The notes under the pieces were generated by a model. It did no database searches, was not told where the DNA came from, and worked only from the letters and a program-made list of their open reading frames with translations. A program made the position numbers and the translations under genes. Of a stretch of DNA of 64,000 bases, positions 33,208 through 45,990 are shown piece by piece; the stretch's first letter is position 1; every line of letters starts with the position of its first letter. The DNA comes from Pohlia nutans. Its lineage: Eukaryota > Streptophyta > Bryopsida > Bryales > Mniaceae. Where the stretch lies: NCBI GenBank assembly GCA_022496805.1, contig CM040093.1, forward strand, positions 6,472,213 through 6,536,212. Reading direction: 5' to 3'.

Positions 33208-36200
33208 CTTCTGTTGACTTGTTGACCTTTGGCGCAAATTGTTTTTTTAATGACAATACGGTAAGTTAAACATACTGTCCAGTTTAGGAAGTCTGGAAGC
33301 AGTACTGCAAAGGCCAATATGAATCTTCTGAATTTCATGAGGAGTGCATGCAGAAATGATTTCTTGTGCAATTGAGTGGTGAAGTAGATTCTCACTAATT
33401 TACACAATACGTACAGTGCTGGTCCAGTACTGTAGCTCTGAAGATACAGTACATTATTATTATATGTTCAACTGTATTATTGAGATTCTCAAGCACACCC
33501 AGGGATATTCTTTCCTTCCAGATAGGAAAAAGTGCATTGCTGCCTTATGTAATGCCAGGGTACATAACATTCAGTAGGCTTCACGCACACTGCCTTTACA
33601 TCCATCAAACGGCATAGAAATTCATTCTTTACATCCATCTAACAGCATAGAAATTCATTCAGAAAAGGGATGGACAGAGTTGGTCGCCGGAGGTCGCTGG
33701 AGTGGTGTGAAAAAAAAATGAAAAAAGAAAAGGAGAAAAAAAAATCACCAAAGAAAAAAAAACAAAACAAAACAAAACACTGCGAGCGCCTATCGGCACG
33801 TAGCGCCATCCAACTTTTTTCTTTTTCTTTTTTAAATCTTTTAAATTTTAAATTTTAAAGTTGTCAACTAGCATTGGTCAGCGTGTTGCTTTAATACCGG
33901 CATTAAGTCACTACAGTATCTTCTTCTTTTTTATTATGTGTTTGGAGCTTTGAGATCTTGTTGACCTTTTGCCATTACCTCCGCCTTCATGTAAAACAAA
34001 CTAGGTACTGATTTTGCATGGATGATGATGTCGGATATTTTGCACATTCTCCTCAAGGGCAAAGCAGAGCTAGTGAAGGCTACTGAATGTTATGTAAATT
34101 TACCAACCATCTTTGGGAATCATCCATAAAATTATCTATCATAAAACACTTTCATCCAAATACTGACGATTTTAGTATTTTTATTTTGAGAAAAGACTCT
34201 GATAATTTCATTCAATTTTTTTGCCCATTTTTTCTAATATAAAAGTACCCACTCCCAAAATCAGGTAAGATTCTGACGAAAATTTGGCTGTGGAACCATG
34301 ACTTGATTTCAGGTGGCATTTCTTTCATGGGAATTTTGGTCTGGACTGGACTGACATCCAACTCTCTGATTACACAACCTGACTGTATGGCCACCTTTGC
34401 TATAATGTGATTGGACATCATTCAAGGTCAATTTTATGCATGTCACATTTTATTTGCCTCTCCAAAAGTGCTTTTATTTTAGCAACCCTGGCCCCGGGGC
34501 CTTATTTGCTCTAAATAAGGAATTGCCCATTCTCACTCTATCAATAATTTAGAGCAAGGTCAGTAACACCCATTCTCACTCTCTACACCAAAGTGGTAAT
34601 ATAAAATGTCATAGTGGTGCTCCATATTTACATTCATTCACATATTGGATAGAAAATATCACATTACAAGATATGACATATTCATAAAAAAAAAATTCAT
34701 TCACAATCTGGAAATTTCATTCAATCAATTTGAAGCTTTTTGGCAAATAACTTCATGGTTTTTTGCCATTTTTTTAGCCAGATTTTTTTTTCTAGTGCGA
34801 TCTGACACTATTTCGCCCAAATAAAATGCCATGCTCTACATTAATTTTGAATAATAAAGTGTGTTTTAGAGTGTGAAGCTTGATTTTAGCTTGTCAAGCA
34901 TTTGTGTCATGAAGAGCTTGATTCAAATGGTTTGTCTTATTTCCTTACAAGACCATGCTATCACTTTATGAAACTAAAAGTTAAGAAAATTCTTCTCCTA
35001 AATTTATGGCTAGAATTCGGTGTCCATGTCGTGGCCTGTAATTAGTCCATGGAATTCTTTTGGGTCATATTTGGTGCTTGATGCTTGGGACGTGAGAGCT
35101 TTTTACACACCATCTTGGATGTGAATTTGGTGCACAATGAGCAATTGTTGGGTTTGCTCTAATGGCATGACGTTATACAAAGTACCCGCATATGACTAAG
35201 GTGGAAGTACCTATTACCATCCATTCAATCCCTGAACGTACCAGGGTGTCCCCAGAATTGACAATTTGAGAAAAACCATCATAAAGTACTATATAGAAGA
35301 ATATATGTTGAAATTGATATACAAATGAAAGTTCTAGATTTTGAATTTCAGATTCCATCTGTACAGTTTGATTCACTAATACTATCACCAATATTTAATT
35401 ATAAATTTTGAAAGTTCAAATTAAAAATTCCTTCTAAATTCGATTACAAACAAAATTTTAATATTTTTTCAGTAAAATTTGTTGGAATGAATTTGAAATG
35501 AAATACTTTTAAACGTGGTGATTCTTTGAAATTTTTGTGTTTCTTAAATCTATGACCTCATTTTTACAAGGCCACTTTTGAACTACAGTCAATGCAATTT
35601 TGGCTTGGTCAACAACTTGACATACTTCTACATTTGTAATTTTAGAAAAATATGTAATCAAGTATGACTAAATCCAACCGTTAGATAAGACAACAACTTC
35701 ATGAAGAATCTCCAAAAAAATGGATGAAATGACCTTGAGAATACAAAACCATCCCAAGGTGGGGGATAAGAGCATCCCAAAATACTCTATAATCATTCAA
35801 AAGCAACCTCTAGTTGACAAAAAAGTTACCTTAAACCCGCCCATTTACACCCAAGGAACCTACTTGATTGTCGTGCTAAATTCCTTCATTGTCTTAATTG
35901 CTAAATCATCTCTTTGTGATCTCATTTCATTCATTGAACTACCTAAAACCACTCTATTTACACCAAATTCAACCTATCACTTACTGCATTTAGTATTCAT
36001 TTTAAGTGAGGTGGAATTGGGGTCAATGATAGGAAGTGGAATTGGGTCGTGGATGGTTTTAGGTATATTCACTTTATATTCACTTTTTCACGGCATAGGC
36101 TTAGGAGGTTCAATTTTCTGGTACACTCAAAGCTCTTTTATATCACATCTATGGCAACCACTGGATCAAAGTTCAAAACTTCATATTTGGGGATTTTCCA

Positions 36201-36528
36201 ATGAACTGTGTACATAGAGTAGATACTAAAATGTGACAATGCATAGTCTAATAAAAAGGAGTTCATAGTCTATTTTCATTTGGACGTCCTATGGTTTATT
36301 TTTGAGAATTTCAAAATTTGGGACCAATAGCTACAATTAAGCTTAAACGGATATACTAAAGGAATTTGGAGGTCTCAACAATTACAAAATAGAAGATTTT
36401 TTTATTGGGGCTACATAACCTATGCCCTTAAAAAACTTGTAGACTATGCACAACATTTTTCTCAATAATGTAGACTAGTAGCTGAACTTAGAACTTGTGA
36501 AATATCACATTTTGATTAGAGTTATTCA
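33208..36528. other. Gene-poor AT-rich stretch
   Basis: No gene was recognised. A 165-codon plus frame at 35720-36217 matches no family and its composition follows the surrounding AT-rich DNA. Simple A/T-rich tracts occur at 33708-33780. Confidence 0.35.
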
Positions 36529-36874
36529 TAAAGTAAGAACCGTGTAATTTGTCTGCCACAGGGTGTTTTCAATCTTGATATAGAATTTTCTAATACCCAC
36601 TCAGACAAGTCACCAAGCTCCTTCCCTTGGGGGAGCATGAGGTTAGTGTGGAGGTACGTGGAGATTCCTCCGTGGGAACTCAAAGCTATGTTTCGGGGAG
36701 CTACTCTTGCATTTAAAGAGGTTCAATGTTCGAATCTCTCTAACAACGCAATGCGTTGTGATTGGTCAGAATTAAAGGGGCCTAAACTCATTTTCGCCGC
36801 CTTTCAAGCTAAAAAACCAGTTTTGCCTTGTCTTCCTCTTATGAATTTTTTTTGCTCGACTTTACGGATAACTC
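36529..36874. mobile_element. TA-flanked MITE family B, copy 3
   Basis: Begins GAGTTATTCATAAAGTAAG and ends GCTCGACTTTACGGATAACTC, with TA on each side. The 346-bp body matches copies 1 and 2. It contains GTTCAATGTTCGAATCTC, which resembles a tRNA B box, but no A box at the usual spacing. Confidence 0.65.
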
Positions 36875-37355
36875 TATTGTATTGTACCAATTGGTTACAA
36901 TGAAGGTGATTTTAGAATGGAGTAGTAGAAAGTGCAACTTGCTCTTGGGGATGTTTTCAATTGGCTATAGAAGGTTGAGGATTTTCACACTCTGCCAACT
37001 ACCATTGTCTACATCATTCCATAGATGAAGAAAATGTCTACATGAATTACTAGTGGTAGCAATTTATTTATAAAGGTTGAAGGGCAAAAACACAAAAGAA
37101 AATTTTGTCTTGATTTAAATTTAGTATTTTGAACAAATTGTTAAGTGCAAGATTTTTTGCTTGATGACATTTCTTTTGCTCAAGAATTCACGCACCTTGG
37201 CAAATCCGAATGAAGTAGACAGCGTGAACGAGACAAAGTTGTTGTCCTTTCCTAGTACTAATTTTAATGCAAAGAGGCCTTGACATTAACTAAATTTACA
37301 CAATCGTGTGAAGATCTAAAAATTGGAATGAGATGTCAATAAACTATTCATTATA

Positions 37356-38460
37356 TTAAATGTATGATTTTCAATTTCATAAGATTCCTATGAATACTAA
37401 GAACGCCATGAATTAGTGTACCAATACCATTTATTGAGCTTTGGATTTCATGTTGGTCAATGTTGCCTAGGCACTTGTTGTTTTGGGGGTATTGTTCATC
37501 GAAAAGCTTCTTGATGGTGATTTCAACATACACAATTCAACAAAAAAAAAAACCACTCACTCTATTTAGATATTACATTTCACAAAATCTACCTCCAAGA
37601 AGAGGCACCAAAGGTAAACCTCACTACCTAAGTTCATGAGCACAAACAAACTAATTCCAACAGACTCTTCATTCACTATGATCTCTTAGATCAATGTTGA
37701 AAACAATATTGCAAGTGGATGAGGTGCAATTCATTGCCAAACACATTTAATTTTATTGTGAACTTGGTTTTGTAAATATCTCAATCCAAATGGTAAAGAT
37801 AAAAAAAAATTACTCCTTTTAGAATGAAATTTTTGAACTACAGAGAGTTTTTTTTTCTTACCGTCCCAAATAAATATCATGTCACTTGCTTCCATATCAA
37901 ATTTTAAAGCTATTGGAGCAATGTTAATTTTTTCCTAAGTTATTCAGCCTCGCAAAAAAAAAGGTTTCGGACAACATAAATTTTCTTACCAATGTCCCGT
38001 GAGAATTTTATTTTATTTTAAATCCCACGAAGCTCTTGAAATTCCTCAAGTTCGCTAAAAAAACTTAGAATATTAGACTCAAAATTGTAAATGTTCTAGT
38101 TAGGACACTTGGTCCTTTAGGAGTTAAGTGCATGAGTCTTTATTTCATAATCCTATGAACATAATGAATTAGTGTACCCGATACCGTTTACTAAGCTTTG
38201 GATCTCATGTTGGCCATTTGTTGACTAGGCACTTGTTGTTTGAGGTATTGTTCATTGAAAGCTTCTTGATAGAGGTTTCAACACACACAATTCAATAAAA
38301 AAAATTAAATTAAATCACTCATTCTAATTAGATATTACATTTCACAAAGTCTACCTCCAAGAAGAGACACCAAGGGTAAACCTCACTACCTATACTCACG
38401 AGGCAAAGACAAACTACCCAATCAGACTCTTCACTCCCAATGGTCTTTTAGACCAATATT
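37356..38460. repeat. Two ~330-bp direct repeats
   Basis: Segments 37356-37695 and 38126-38460 share, in order, CCTATGAA, GAATTAGTGTACC, TGAGCTTTGGAT-like text, TAGGCACTTGTTGTTT, AAGCTTCTTGAT, AGATATTACATTTCACAAA, TCTACCTCCAAGAAGAG and GGTAAACCTCACTACCTA. A stray piggyBac-type right end (CCTTTAGGAG, TTAA 38124-38127) abuts the second copy. The origin is unknown. Confidence 0.65.
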
Positions 38461-38742
38461 ATCGTTGTCGTAATAATTATAATACTAATACTTATTTTTA
38501 TACGTATTATTATTATTATTATTATATTAAACCATGGATGACACTTACAAGAATAAATGTTGACCCTGAAGTTAAATTACACTACACTAAAATAATGAAC
38601 TAAAAGTTTCCTACCAGAGCTTAATTTACAGCAGTCCAGCCCATAGTCCAGATTCTCCGCTCAAGACTATTATGGAATTTTATTCCTCAGCACCCCCATT
38701 GATAAAATATTTTATTTGCACATAAGTTATTTATCGCTCTAA

Positions 38743-39236
38743 GGGGCGGTTTACACTATGGACCAAGAGCCATGACCAAGAAAATTAAATCATTTTCATG
38801 GTCATGGCTCTTGGTCAAGAGCCGTGACCATGAAAAATCAAAAATGCAATTTTAAATGACTTGGTCACTCTTTGTAGTGTAAATTGGAATTAGACCGGGA
38901 CAAGTTTAAGCTCATCATTCTCTCTTTTATCCTCCCCTTTTTCTTCCTATCTCTTTAAATAATTGAACACTAGCCAATCAATGATTTTTGAGCCCCATGG
39001 TCTCCTAGATTATAGTTGAGTCGAGGCATTTGCTTCGACTCAACTATAATCAAGGAGACCATGAAAACATTATCCATTTGGGAAATTTTAGCATTTTTGG
39101 GGACCTCAAAGTTAGTGGTTCTTCTCCTTTTTTCAAGGTAGTGTAAAGCCAAATGGGACCAAGAGCTCTTTTTGGGCCAATCACAGATTTTAGAATTCCA
39201 TGGTCATGGCTCTTGGTCCATAGTGTAAACCGCCCC
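38743..39236. mobile_element. 494-bp PIF/Harbinger-type MITE, copy 1
   Basis: TAA at 38740-38742 and 39237-39239 flank ends GGGGCGGTTTACACTATGGA and TCCATAGTGTAAACCGCCCC. The interior holds a second foldback (about 38995-39063) built on GGTCTCCTAGATTATAGTTG and its inverse. It is non-coding. A near-identical inverted copy lies at 45151-45644. Confidence 0.85.
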
Positions 39237-39294
39237 TAAGTGATCTCTTGAACTAAAATTTGTAACTGAAGTTCATTTGGCAACTAAGGTTCAT

Positions 39295-39631
39295 GGCCCA
39301 TTCACACTAGTCACCCAACACGAGTGTGGCAAAGAATATGCGTTCGTCAAGTAAGTTTTTGATAGCTATAGTGTGCTCCTGTAAAAATAAAATAAAATAT
39401 AATATAAAAAATAAAAAATAAAAAAATAAAACCTAACACATGTAAGAAGCTGCTCCAACACATTTTGGGTGTGGCAAGAAATTTGCGCTCCACCAATGCA
39501 AATGCGTTGACCAAAAGCAGGAAGAGACAAAGCTCTCACACCGCAAGAAATTGTATACTATTTTCGAAATTTACCTTGAAGCATTCCAGAAATGCAACAC
39601 AAGTGTTGGAGCTTTGTGGTGTGAATGGGCC
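39295..39631. mobile_element. Putative MITE with GGCCCATTCACAC ends
   Basis: GGCCCATTCACACTAG at the left and GTGTGAATGGGCC at the right form inverted ends around 337 bp of non-coding DNA containing ACACATTTTGGGTGTGGC-like internal symmetry. No target duplication is clear. Confidence 0.45.
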
Positions 39632-41546
39632 AGTACTGAACATGTCACATAAGGTTCTTTAGCCCTTGCAAGGGTTCACCTTTTTGCTCTCATTGCATGA
39701 AAGATAAAATATTCAAAACATGTGATTCTTGAGGCGGGGCTACAGTACCGTGGACTTCAAACTCTCCACCATCATTTTTGACTAAAAAATTACGTGACAT
39801 GTCCAATATTCCAAAATCCACTACAATGGTTTTTATTCCTAGGTACAACTTACAAGGGCTAAGAACCTTATACATGCTTGGAGAAAATAATGGGTTCAGA
39901 AGGGTATTGTTATGAACTATTGTATATTGTAGAGATTTAATTGAGCCCTTTTGGGATTAGTGTGAATCAAGAGTTTGTTCATTTAAGACTAGGTGAGTCT
40001 ATGTCAGAGTGAATCTGATACGACAGTTTTGGCGGCAGAATCGACGTGGAGAACACATGCGCCACTGTGCATTGTATTTGAGATTTTAGAAGAAGCATGA
40101 TGTACTCATTACTCCTTTTTATCACACTCTTTTGTGTCACATTCCGGTATATACATGGAATATCAGATGTTGTGTACATGTGTAATTAGAGAATCTCCAC
40201 ACGTGATGTTTTAAACTGATATACATCAAGATTTATTTTTCTAGCTTCTTGGAGCTAGATACCAATATAATAGTGGCGCAATCACAATGTTAAATTTGGA
40301 AGGACCACCCTCCATTGCTTGTATGGTGTACAACTAGCTACATTGCAAAAACGAATCCTCGTGTACATTGGTTGCCAAAGGTGTGACATAAAAGAATTCC
40401 CATTGTATTCTTGAGATGTCTTTATAGTTCTATTACATCAGTGTTCCGCACCTTCTATAACTTGATAATGTCAATTTGAAGTAAATTTAACACATTCAAG
40501 CATTGCTACAAATCTTGGCAAAAACTAGGTGAACAAGGTAGTTCCATCGCATTTTTTCCAACATGTCAATTACCGTTGCGGTCAGGTTGTAATTAAAACC
40601 ACCAAGAAATTTGAATATAACAATGCAACTTGGTTATGCCACATAATGCATTATCATTTCGATAGATATTACAACATGGGTGATTATTGGGAGATTAGTT
40701 TTCATTATGCATTTTATTTGAAGTAAATTAAAGCCGAAACCATCACCTCTTGACCTCAAAGAACAACAATTAAATTGCGAAATACTTGATAACAAGATAA
40801 ACAAGCTTTCACTTCATATGTAACTTTGACGTTGCAAAGTTATACAACGAGTGGATCATGATCAACACGAACCTAGTCTAGATATGAAGGGAGATAGAAA
40901 TCAAACACATAAAGATTGTGTTCCAACAAGATAATCATTGACTTGATGAAATGCTTCAAAATACTTACATACTAAAAACCACAAACTTCTCTAGAACTTT
41001 AAACTCATGAGCCACAAAACACTTAGACCGAGACATTTGGGCGCTCATGAGCCACAAAACATTTAGACACTTATAAATCAAGCTTCTTTGAAGTCCCTCC
41101 TTCCAAATTTCTATACTTGGTTGCGTTCACAAATCTTGGCCGTTTCCTACAAATCAACCCTTACTAAGTAGTATGTTCTACATCTCCAATCTCCATAGAG
41201 GCATACAACACAAGCCAAGTCAAGATTTACAACAAACTCGACTAGTTTCTCTACGCCCTAATGATGCGGAGTTACCAACTACTTTTATATTAGATGTTTA
41301 ACGCATTGCCAAAAATTCATTCATTTTAAAATGTTTAGTATATTCGTCTAGTATCTTGAGGTAACCTGTAGAATACGTGATATAGCTACTTAAAACATTC
41401 AAGTGCCTCTTCAAAACTATGTATGTGACTTCTTGCTTTGCTTCTTGCAGTATTCTTGCGATCTGTAGATTATCTTAGTGCCTCTTAGAATATCTTAGAA
41501 CCTCTTGGAGTAACTGTAGAATCTTTTGAAAAAACTTCAAGACACG
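39632..41546. other. Gene-poor stretch
   Basis: AT-rich DNA with no recognisable gene. Local short repeats such as GAGCCACAAAACA (about 41010 and 41050) and ATCTTAGTGCCTCTTAGAAT (about 41472) are the only structure seen. Confidence 0.35.
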
Positions 41547-41550
41547 TGTA

Positions 41551-41884
41551 CTACACTAAATGGTGTATTTAGTATCCAGAGATAAAATTAAAATAAAATT
41601 TACCATAGTTCGTTCTAAAGTGAAGATAAATAATGTCCCTTGACACTGCATACTTAGGAGTTTGCCACTCGTCATTCTCACTTTTATTGAAAGTATCATG
41701 TTCTTTTCAAATAATAAGAGTGACATGAAGTGGCATGCCATATTTATTATAAAGTTGTCATAAGTCATCGGAACACTAATGACATTCATTTTTTTCTTAC
41801 GAGGACACTATATCTTCCTAAAATTACTTAGTGTTTGGATTTGAAAAATAGTGTCCTGGACACTAAATACGCCATTCAGTGTAG
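41551..41884. mobile_element. TA-flanked inverted-repeat element
   Basis: CTACACTAAATGGTGTATTT at the left and the inverse, AAATACGCCATTCAGTGTAG, at the right lie next to TA dinucleotides. The inverted repeats are about 30 bp. The 334-bp interior is AT-rich and non-coding. Confidence 0.6.
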
Positions 41885-41953
41885 TATACATTAGAGATAA
41901 GATGAGAGAAACCTCAATGTTGCCAACACTAACAATTCTTAAATCACTTTTAG

Positions 41954-42531
41954 TTAACCCCTAAACGTCCTCACCTATGTCCAGTTTAGGCAGTTTTGCA
42001 AAGATGCATTATAAAATGCAATTAATATGAATATTTAGAACTTGATGTATGAATAAAACTTATACATTTTTAATTTTAGATTCTATCTATACAATTAGAT
42101 CTATGACTACTATCACTAATCTTTTTTTATAAATTTTGAAACATAAAATAAAAAATTACTTTGTAATTCAATTACGAATAAGATATTGACAATATGTGGA
42201 TGAAATTTGTTGTGATGGGTTATAATGTAGTACTTTAGGTGTAGTGATTTTTGGAGATTTTTTTGGATGCTTGATTTTAATAGTTTTTTTTTTCACGAAC
42301 ACTTTTAGACCAAAATCTTCAAGATTTTTGGTGAAACACTACAACACAAAATGAGGCATAATTTTTTCAAAAATTATTTCCTTTTCGATCAGATCACACA
42401 TACATGAAGTTAACTTCCCATAAAAAATTCAATAAAAAAATCACACCACAAAAAGTGCATGACGGATGAGAAAATACGGATGAAATCTGTACATCAGGCC
42501 AAAAACGCCTGCTTGGGCAGTTAGGGGTTAA
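41954..42531. mobile_element. piggyBac-type MITE, family gamma
   Basis: TTAA at 41954-41957 and 42528-42531 flank 570 bp. The left end is CCCCTAAACGTCC and the right end CAGTTAGGGG. The body is shared with the truncated copy at 14885-15238. No coding frame is present. Confidence 0.75.
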
Positions 42532-43473
42532 ACTTTTCACTTTGTTTATTTGTTATAAAGTTCATGGTATTAGTTTGTGGCATTACCTCACATTGTTTTT
42601 GATATCCTAGATACACAACATGATTGATACTTTTGTGCCAAACAACTAATTAGTTTTTTAAAGTAAGGTTCTCTAGATGGAATATTTTTCAACAAAAAAA
42701 ATATATATTTGTGAAAAAATTAATTTCAAAGTATTTCGGCATTTAGATTTTGAAATACTTTTTTGCCAACCCTACCCTCCACGTACAATAAAATGCAATA
42801 CTTAGCAACACATATTGCATAGTCCATGGTGACATTTTGCAATTTCATGACACATATTGCTACCTTGGCATTGTAAGAGTTGTGCAATACTAGTAACAAG
42901 TATTGCAACTTTGTAGTAATGTTATTTGACGCGTTTTTGATATCCTCTTCAAAACCACATGAAATAAAATCGAGCATTTATTTAAAAATTGAGGTAAAAC
43001 ATATAATTATATATAAAAAAAAAATGGGTCTTAAAAATCTAATATGAATTATTGTATAAATATTGTATAAATATGCATATTTTAAAAATAATATAAATAT
43101 ATAAAAATCAACAATATTTCACAAAGAATACATATACTGAACTTTTAGTAGATGAAATATAGAGCAATTCACAAAGATACATAACATTCCATAAAGATAT
43201 AGAATAGTTCATAAAAACACACAATTGTTCATAAAAATATAGAATAATTTATTAAAATTTTAAAAATATATATATGAGAAAGGGGACAAGAAAAAAATGT
43301 AATTCATTTATTTATATAATAAATTAATTATTCAAGGTAAAAAATATAATTCAATTAAAAGTAAAAGGAAAATAAATTTTCATCTAAAATTATTTTAAGA
43401 TTATTTTATAGATATACATGTTACCAATTAAAAAAACACCTATTTTTGCAGGTGCCCTTAAAGGAGTGCCTTC

Positions 43474-44414
43474 TTAACCCCTAAAGGACCATGCTCATTT
43501 TTAAAATTTTATCACTTTCTCGTGATGCTTTCAGAAAGGCAATTGTATCTCTTGATTGGTATTCATGTAGAAAACTTCACCATTGAAGTTCAAAAAGGAC
43601 TTAATCATGAGACTGTACATCAATTTTCAGAACAATCTACCGTATATATTACATGATTATAAGGTTTGATCATAAGTTGATTTATGAAAATTTTGAATAA
43701 AACCAATAGGTCATTCATTGCAAACTTTCTCATAAATTTAAAAACCATGATTAGCGTTTGAAAGTTTAGGAGCATACAAAGATGTACTATATCTAGGTGC
43801 CCACAAAAAATGGTGTTCTAAAACTAAATACAACAACAATGATTCTCAAAGATTTATGTTTGGGTGAATTGACTTGTTGGTGACTCGTTGGTGACTCGTT
43901 GAGCCAGTGTTTGTGATTGTTATTAATTTTTTACATTGCAAAAATGTTTTAAAGAATTCAAATATATATTTGGAATATTCCAAAATATTCCAAAATATTC
44001 CAAAATACTATAAATATGTAGAAAGATTCCAATTATTTTGAAAAGATTCCATTTAAAATATATTTAAATATTTTCCGTTATTATTTTATAGTGTTAATGA
44101 TGCAGTAATGGCAAATATTTTACATATTGGACACTTCTTTTTTTAACGAATGTGACGTCCAAGTGTGAAAACGCCCTTCAAGTCATCAACCGCCCTAACT
44201 ACTATGTCCCAAGTTCACCTACGTTGACGTTTTAATTTTTTCCCGATGAATCAATCAACGTTATTGCAAATTTTGAAGGATTTTTGTGTTCTTGAAACGA
44301 ACATTTTCAATTCTCTAGTTAGCATTGAGTCAAAATTATGAAATCCAGACAAGTTATTAAAGTAATGAAATTATTCTTGGACAAAATGTGTCCACCTGGT
44401 CCTTTAGAGGTTAA
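43474..44414. mobile_element. piggyBac-type element, family zeta
   Basis: TTAA at 43474-43477 and 44411-44414 flank 933 bp with ends CCCCTAAAGGACCA and TGGTCCTTTAGAGG. It contains a short GTTGGTGACTC tandem near 43877 and ATATTCCAAA repeats near 43975. There is no transposase frame. Confidence 0.7.
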
Positions 44415-44429
44415 GGAAGTACCTATGGA

Positions 44430-45046
44430 ATATAATTTGTTACATTTACTGAATCATAATGCTAAAATCAGAAGGTCATGTCCAAAGATCACATTGTCAT
44501 AATGAAAGACCACATTGCCATGACCAAAGACCATATTGCTACGATCGTATTCAATGATAATAACTTTTGCCAACGTGGTCTTTGGCTTTGGCTATGGCTT
44601 TGGCAATACGGTGTTGTGGTCAAGGCATTTTGGATTTAGTCAAGGCAATTTGATGTTTGATTGGGGCAATATGGACTTCGACTACTACAGGTTGGTAGCA
44701 CTTTGGGCAAAAATTAATTGCTAAATCTTATGTTCAATTTTCAGGAAATTTTAGCACCAAATAAACAATAATTAAGTTTAAAAATGCCCAAATCATGAAA
44801 ATTTATAGAAAATTTATAACTTAGTTATGAATGAAAGTTTTTAGATTATTCATCATATTTAACATTTACACTACGATGTGCCCAATTTTTTTAATTAAAT
44901 TTGGAAATTTCTAAATGTGGAATATATTTTTTCCAACTTTTGTTAATTATTGGGCACTGAGGTGCCCAAGGTACTACCAACCTAGGGTATGGCAATCTAG
45001 TATTGGCATTATGATATTATAAATGTAACAAATTGTATTTTATATT
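44430..45046. mobile_element. Putative inverted-repeat element
   Basis: AATATAATTTGTTACATTTA near 44430 has its inverse TAAATGTAACAAATTGTATT near 45022, and CATAATGC pairs with GCATTATG. The interior has CCAAAGACCACATTGCCATG-type repeats with inverse forms. No clear target duplication was found. Confidence 0.4.
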
Positions 45047-45150
45047 AAGTGCCCTCCTGATTATGAGCATTAGATTTCCAAAGGCTTGCAAAAACCAAGA
45101 GTGAGGAGAACTAAAGCACCTCCACACCACATTACACCCAGGATTTCTAA

Positions 45151-45644
45151 GGGGCGGTTTACACTACGGACCAAAAACTCGTCCCATGCAACTCTAAAAT
45201 CTATGATTGGCCCAAAAAGAGCTCTTGGTCCCATTTGGCTTTACACTACCTTGAAAAAAGGAGAATAACCACTAACTTTGAGGTCCCCAAAAATGCTAAA
45301 ATTTCCCAAATGGATAATGTTTTCATGGTCTCCTTGATTATAGTTGAGTCGAAGCAAATGCCTCGACTCAACTATAATCTAGGAGACCATGGGGCTCAAA
45401 AATCATTGATTGGCTTGTGTTCAATTATTTAAAGAGAAAGGAGGAAAAAGGGGAGGATAAAAGAGAGAATGATGAGCTTAAACTTGTCCCGGTCTAATTC
45501 CAATTTACACTACAAAGAGTGACCAAGTCATTTAAAATTGCATTTTTGATTTTTCATGGTCATGGCTCTTTACCAAGAGCCATGACCATGAAAATGATTT
45601 AATTTTCTTGGTCATGACTCTTGGTCCATAGTGTAAACCGCCCC
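45151..45644. mobile_element. 494-bp PIF/Harbinger-type MITE, copy 2
   Basis: Same length as, and nearly identical to, 38743-39236 in inverse orientation. Ends GGGGCGGTTTACACTACGGA and TCCATAGTGTAAACCGCCCC lie next to TAA (45148-45150) and TGA (45645-45647). Its right end is about 350 bp upstream of the UGD start codon. Confidence 0.85.
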
Positions 45645-45990
45645 TGAGCCCAATAGTACTAGCCCCTCCACGAAAAAGCAACAGAAAAAAGCAAAAGGCA
45701 GAACCGCACCTCAGATCGCCTTTTGACTTTAAAGTTTTCACCCCTCCCCAGAGCAAAGCCGCGAGAACACAGCCAGCTCGCCAGCACTTCGTCTTTCCCA
45801 ATTCGCTCGCGCTCACGGCCTCGGAAGGGACACTGCTCATCAATCGTCGAGCACTTGTACCGCCTTCCATTCCAGTCACTCGTAAGCTATCTATCACGCA
45901 TTCCCCTTTTTTTTTGAGCGCCTTTCGAGCTTTTTTGGTTCAGATCTGAGTTGAGGGTTTGGGTTTTTGAGGGAACACAGAGACGTCAAG

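Noticed and set aside
35720..36217. 165-codon plus-strand frame
   Set aside because: Composition follows the AT-rich surroundings and no domain is recognisable.
36730..36752. tRNA B-box-like motif GTTCGAATCTC, possible SINE
   Set aside because: No A box at proper spacing and the element has inverted TA-flanked ends, so a DNA-transposon MITE fits better.
37356..38460. Direct repeats as LTRs of a retrotransposon
   Set aside because: Only about 430 bp lie between the copies, with no primer-binding site, polypurine tract or coding remnant seen.
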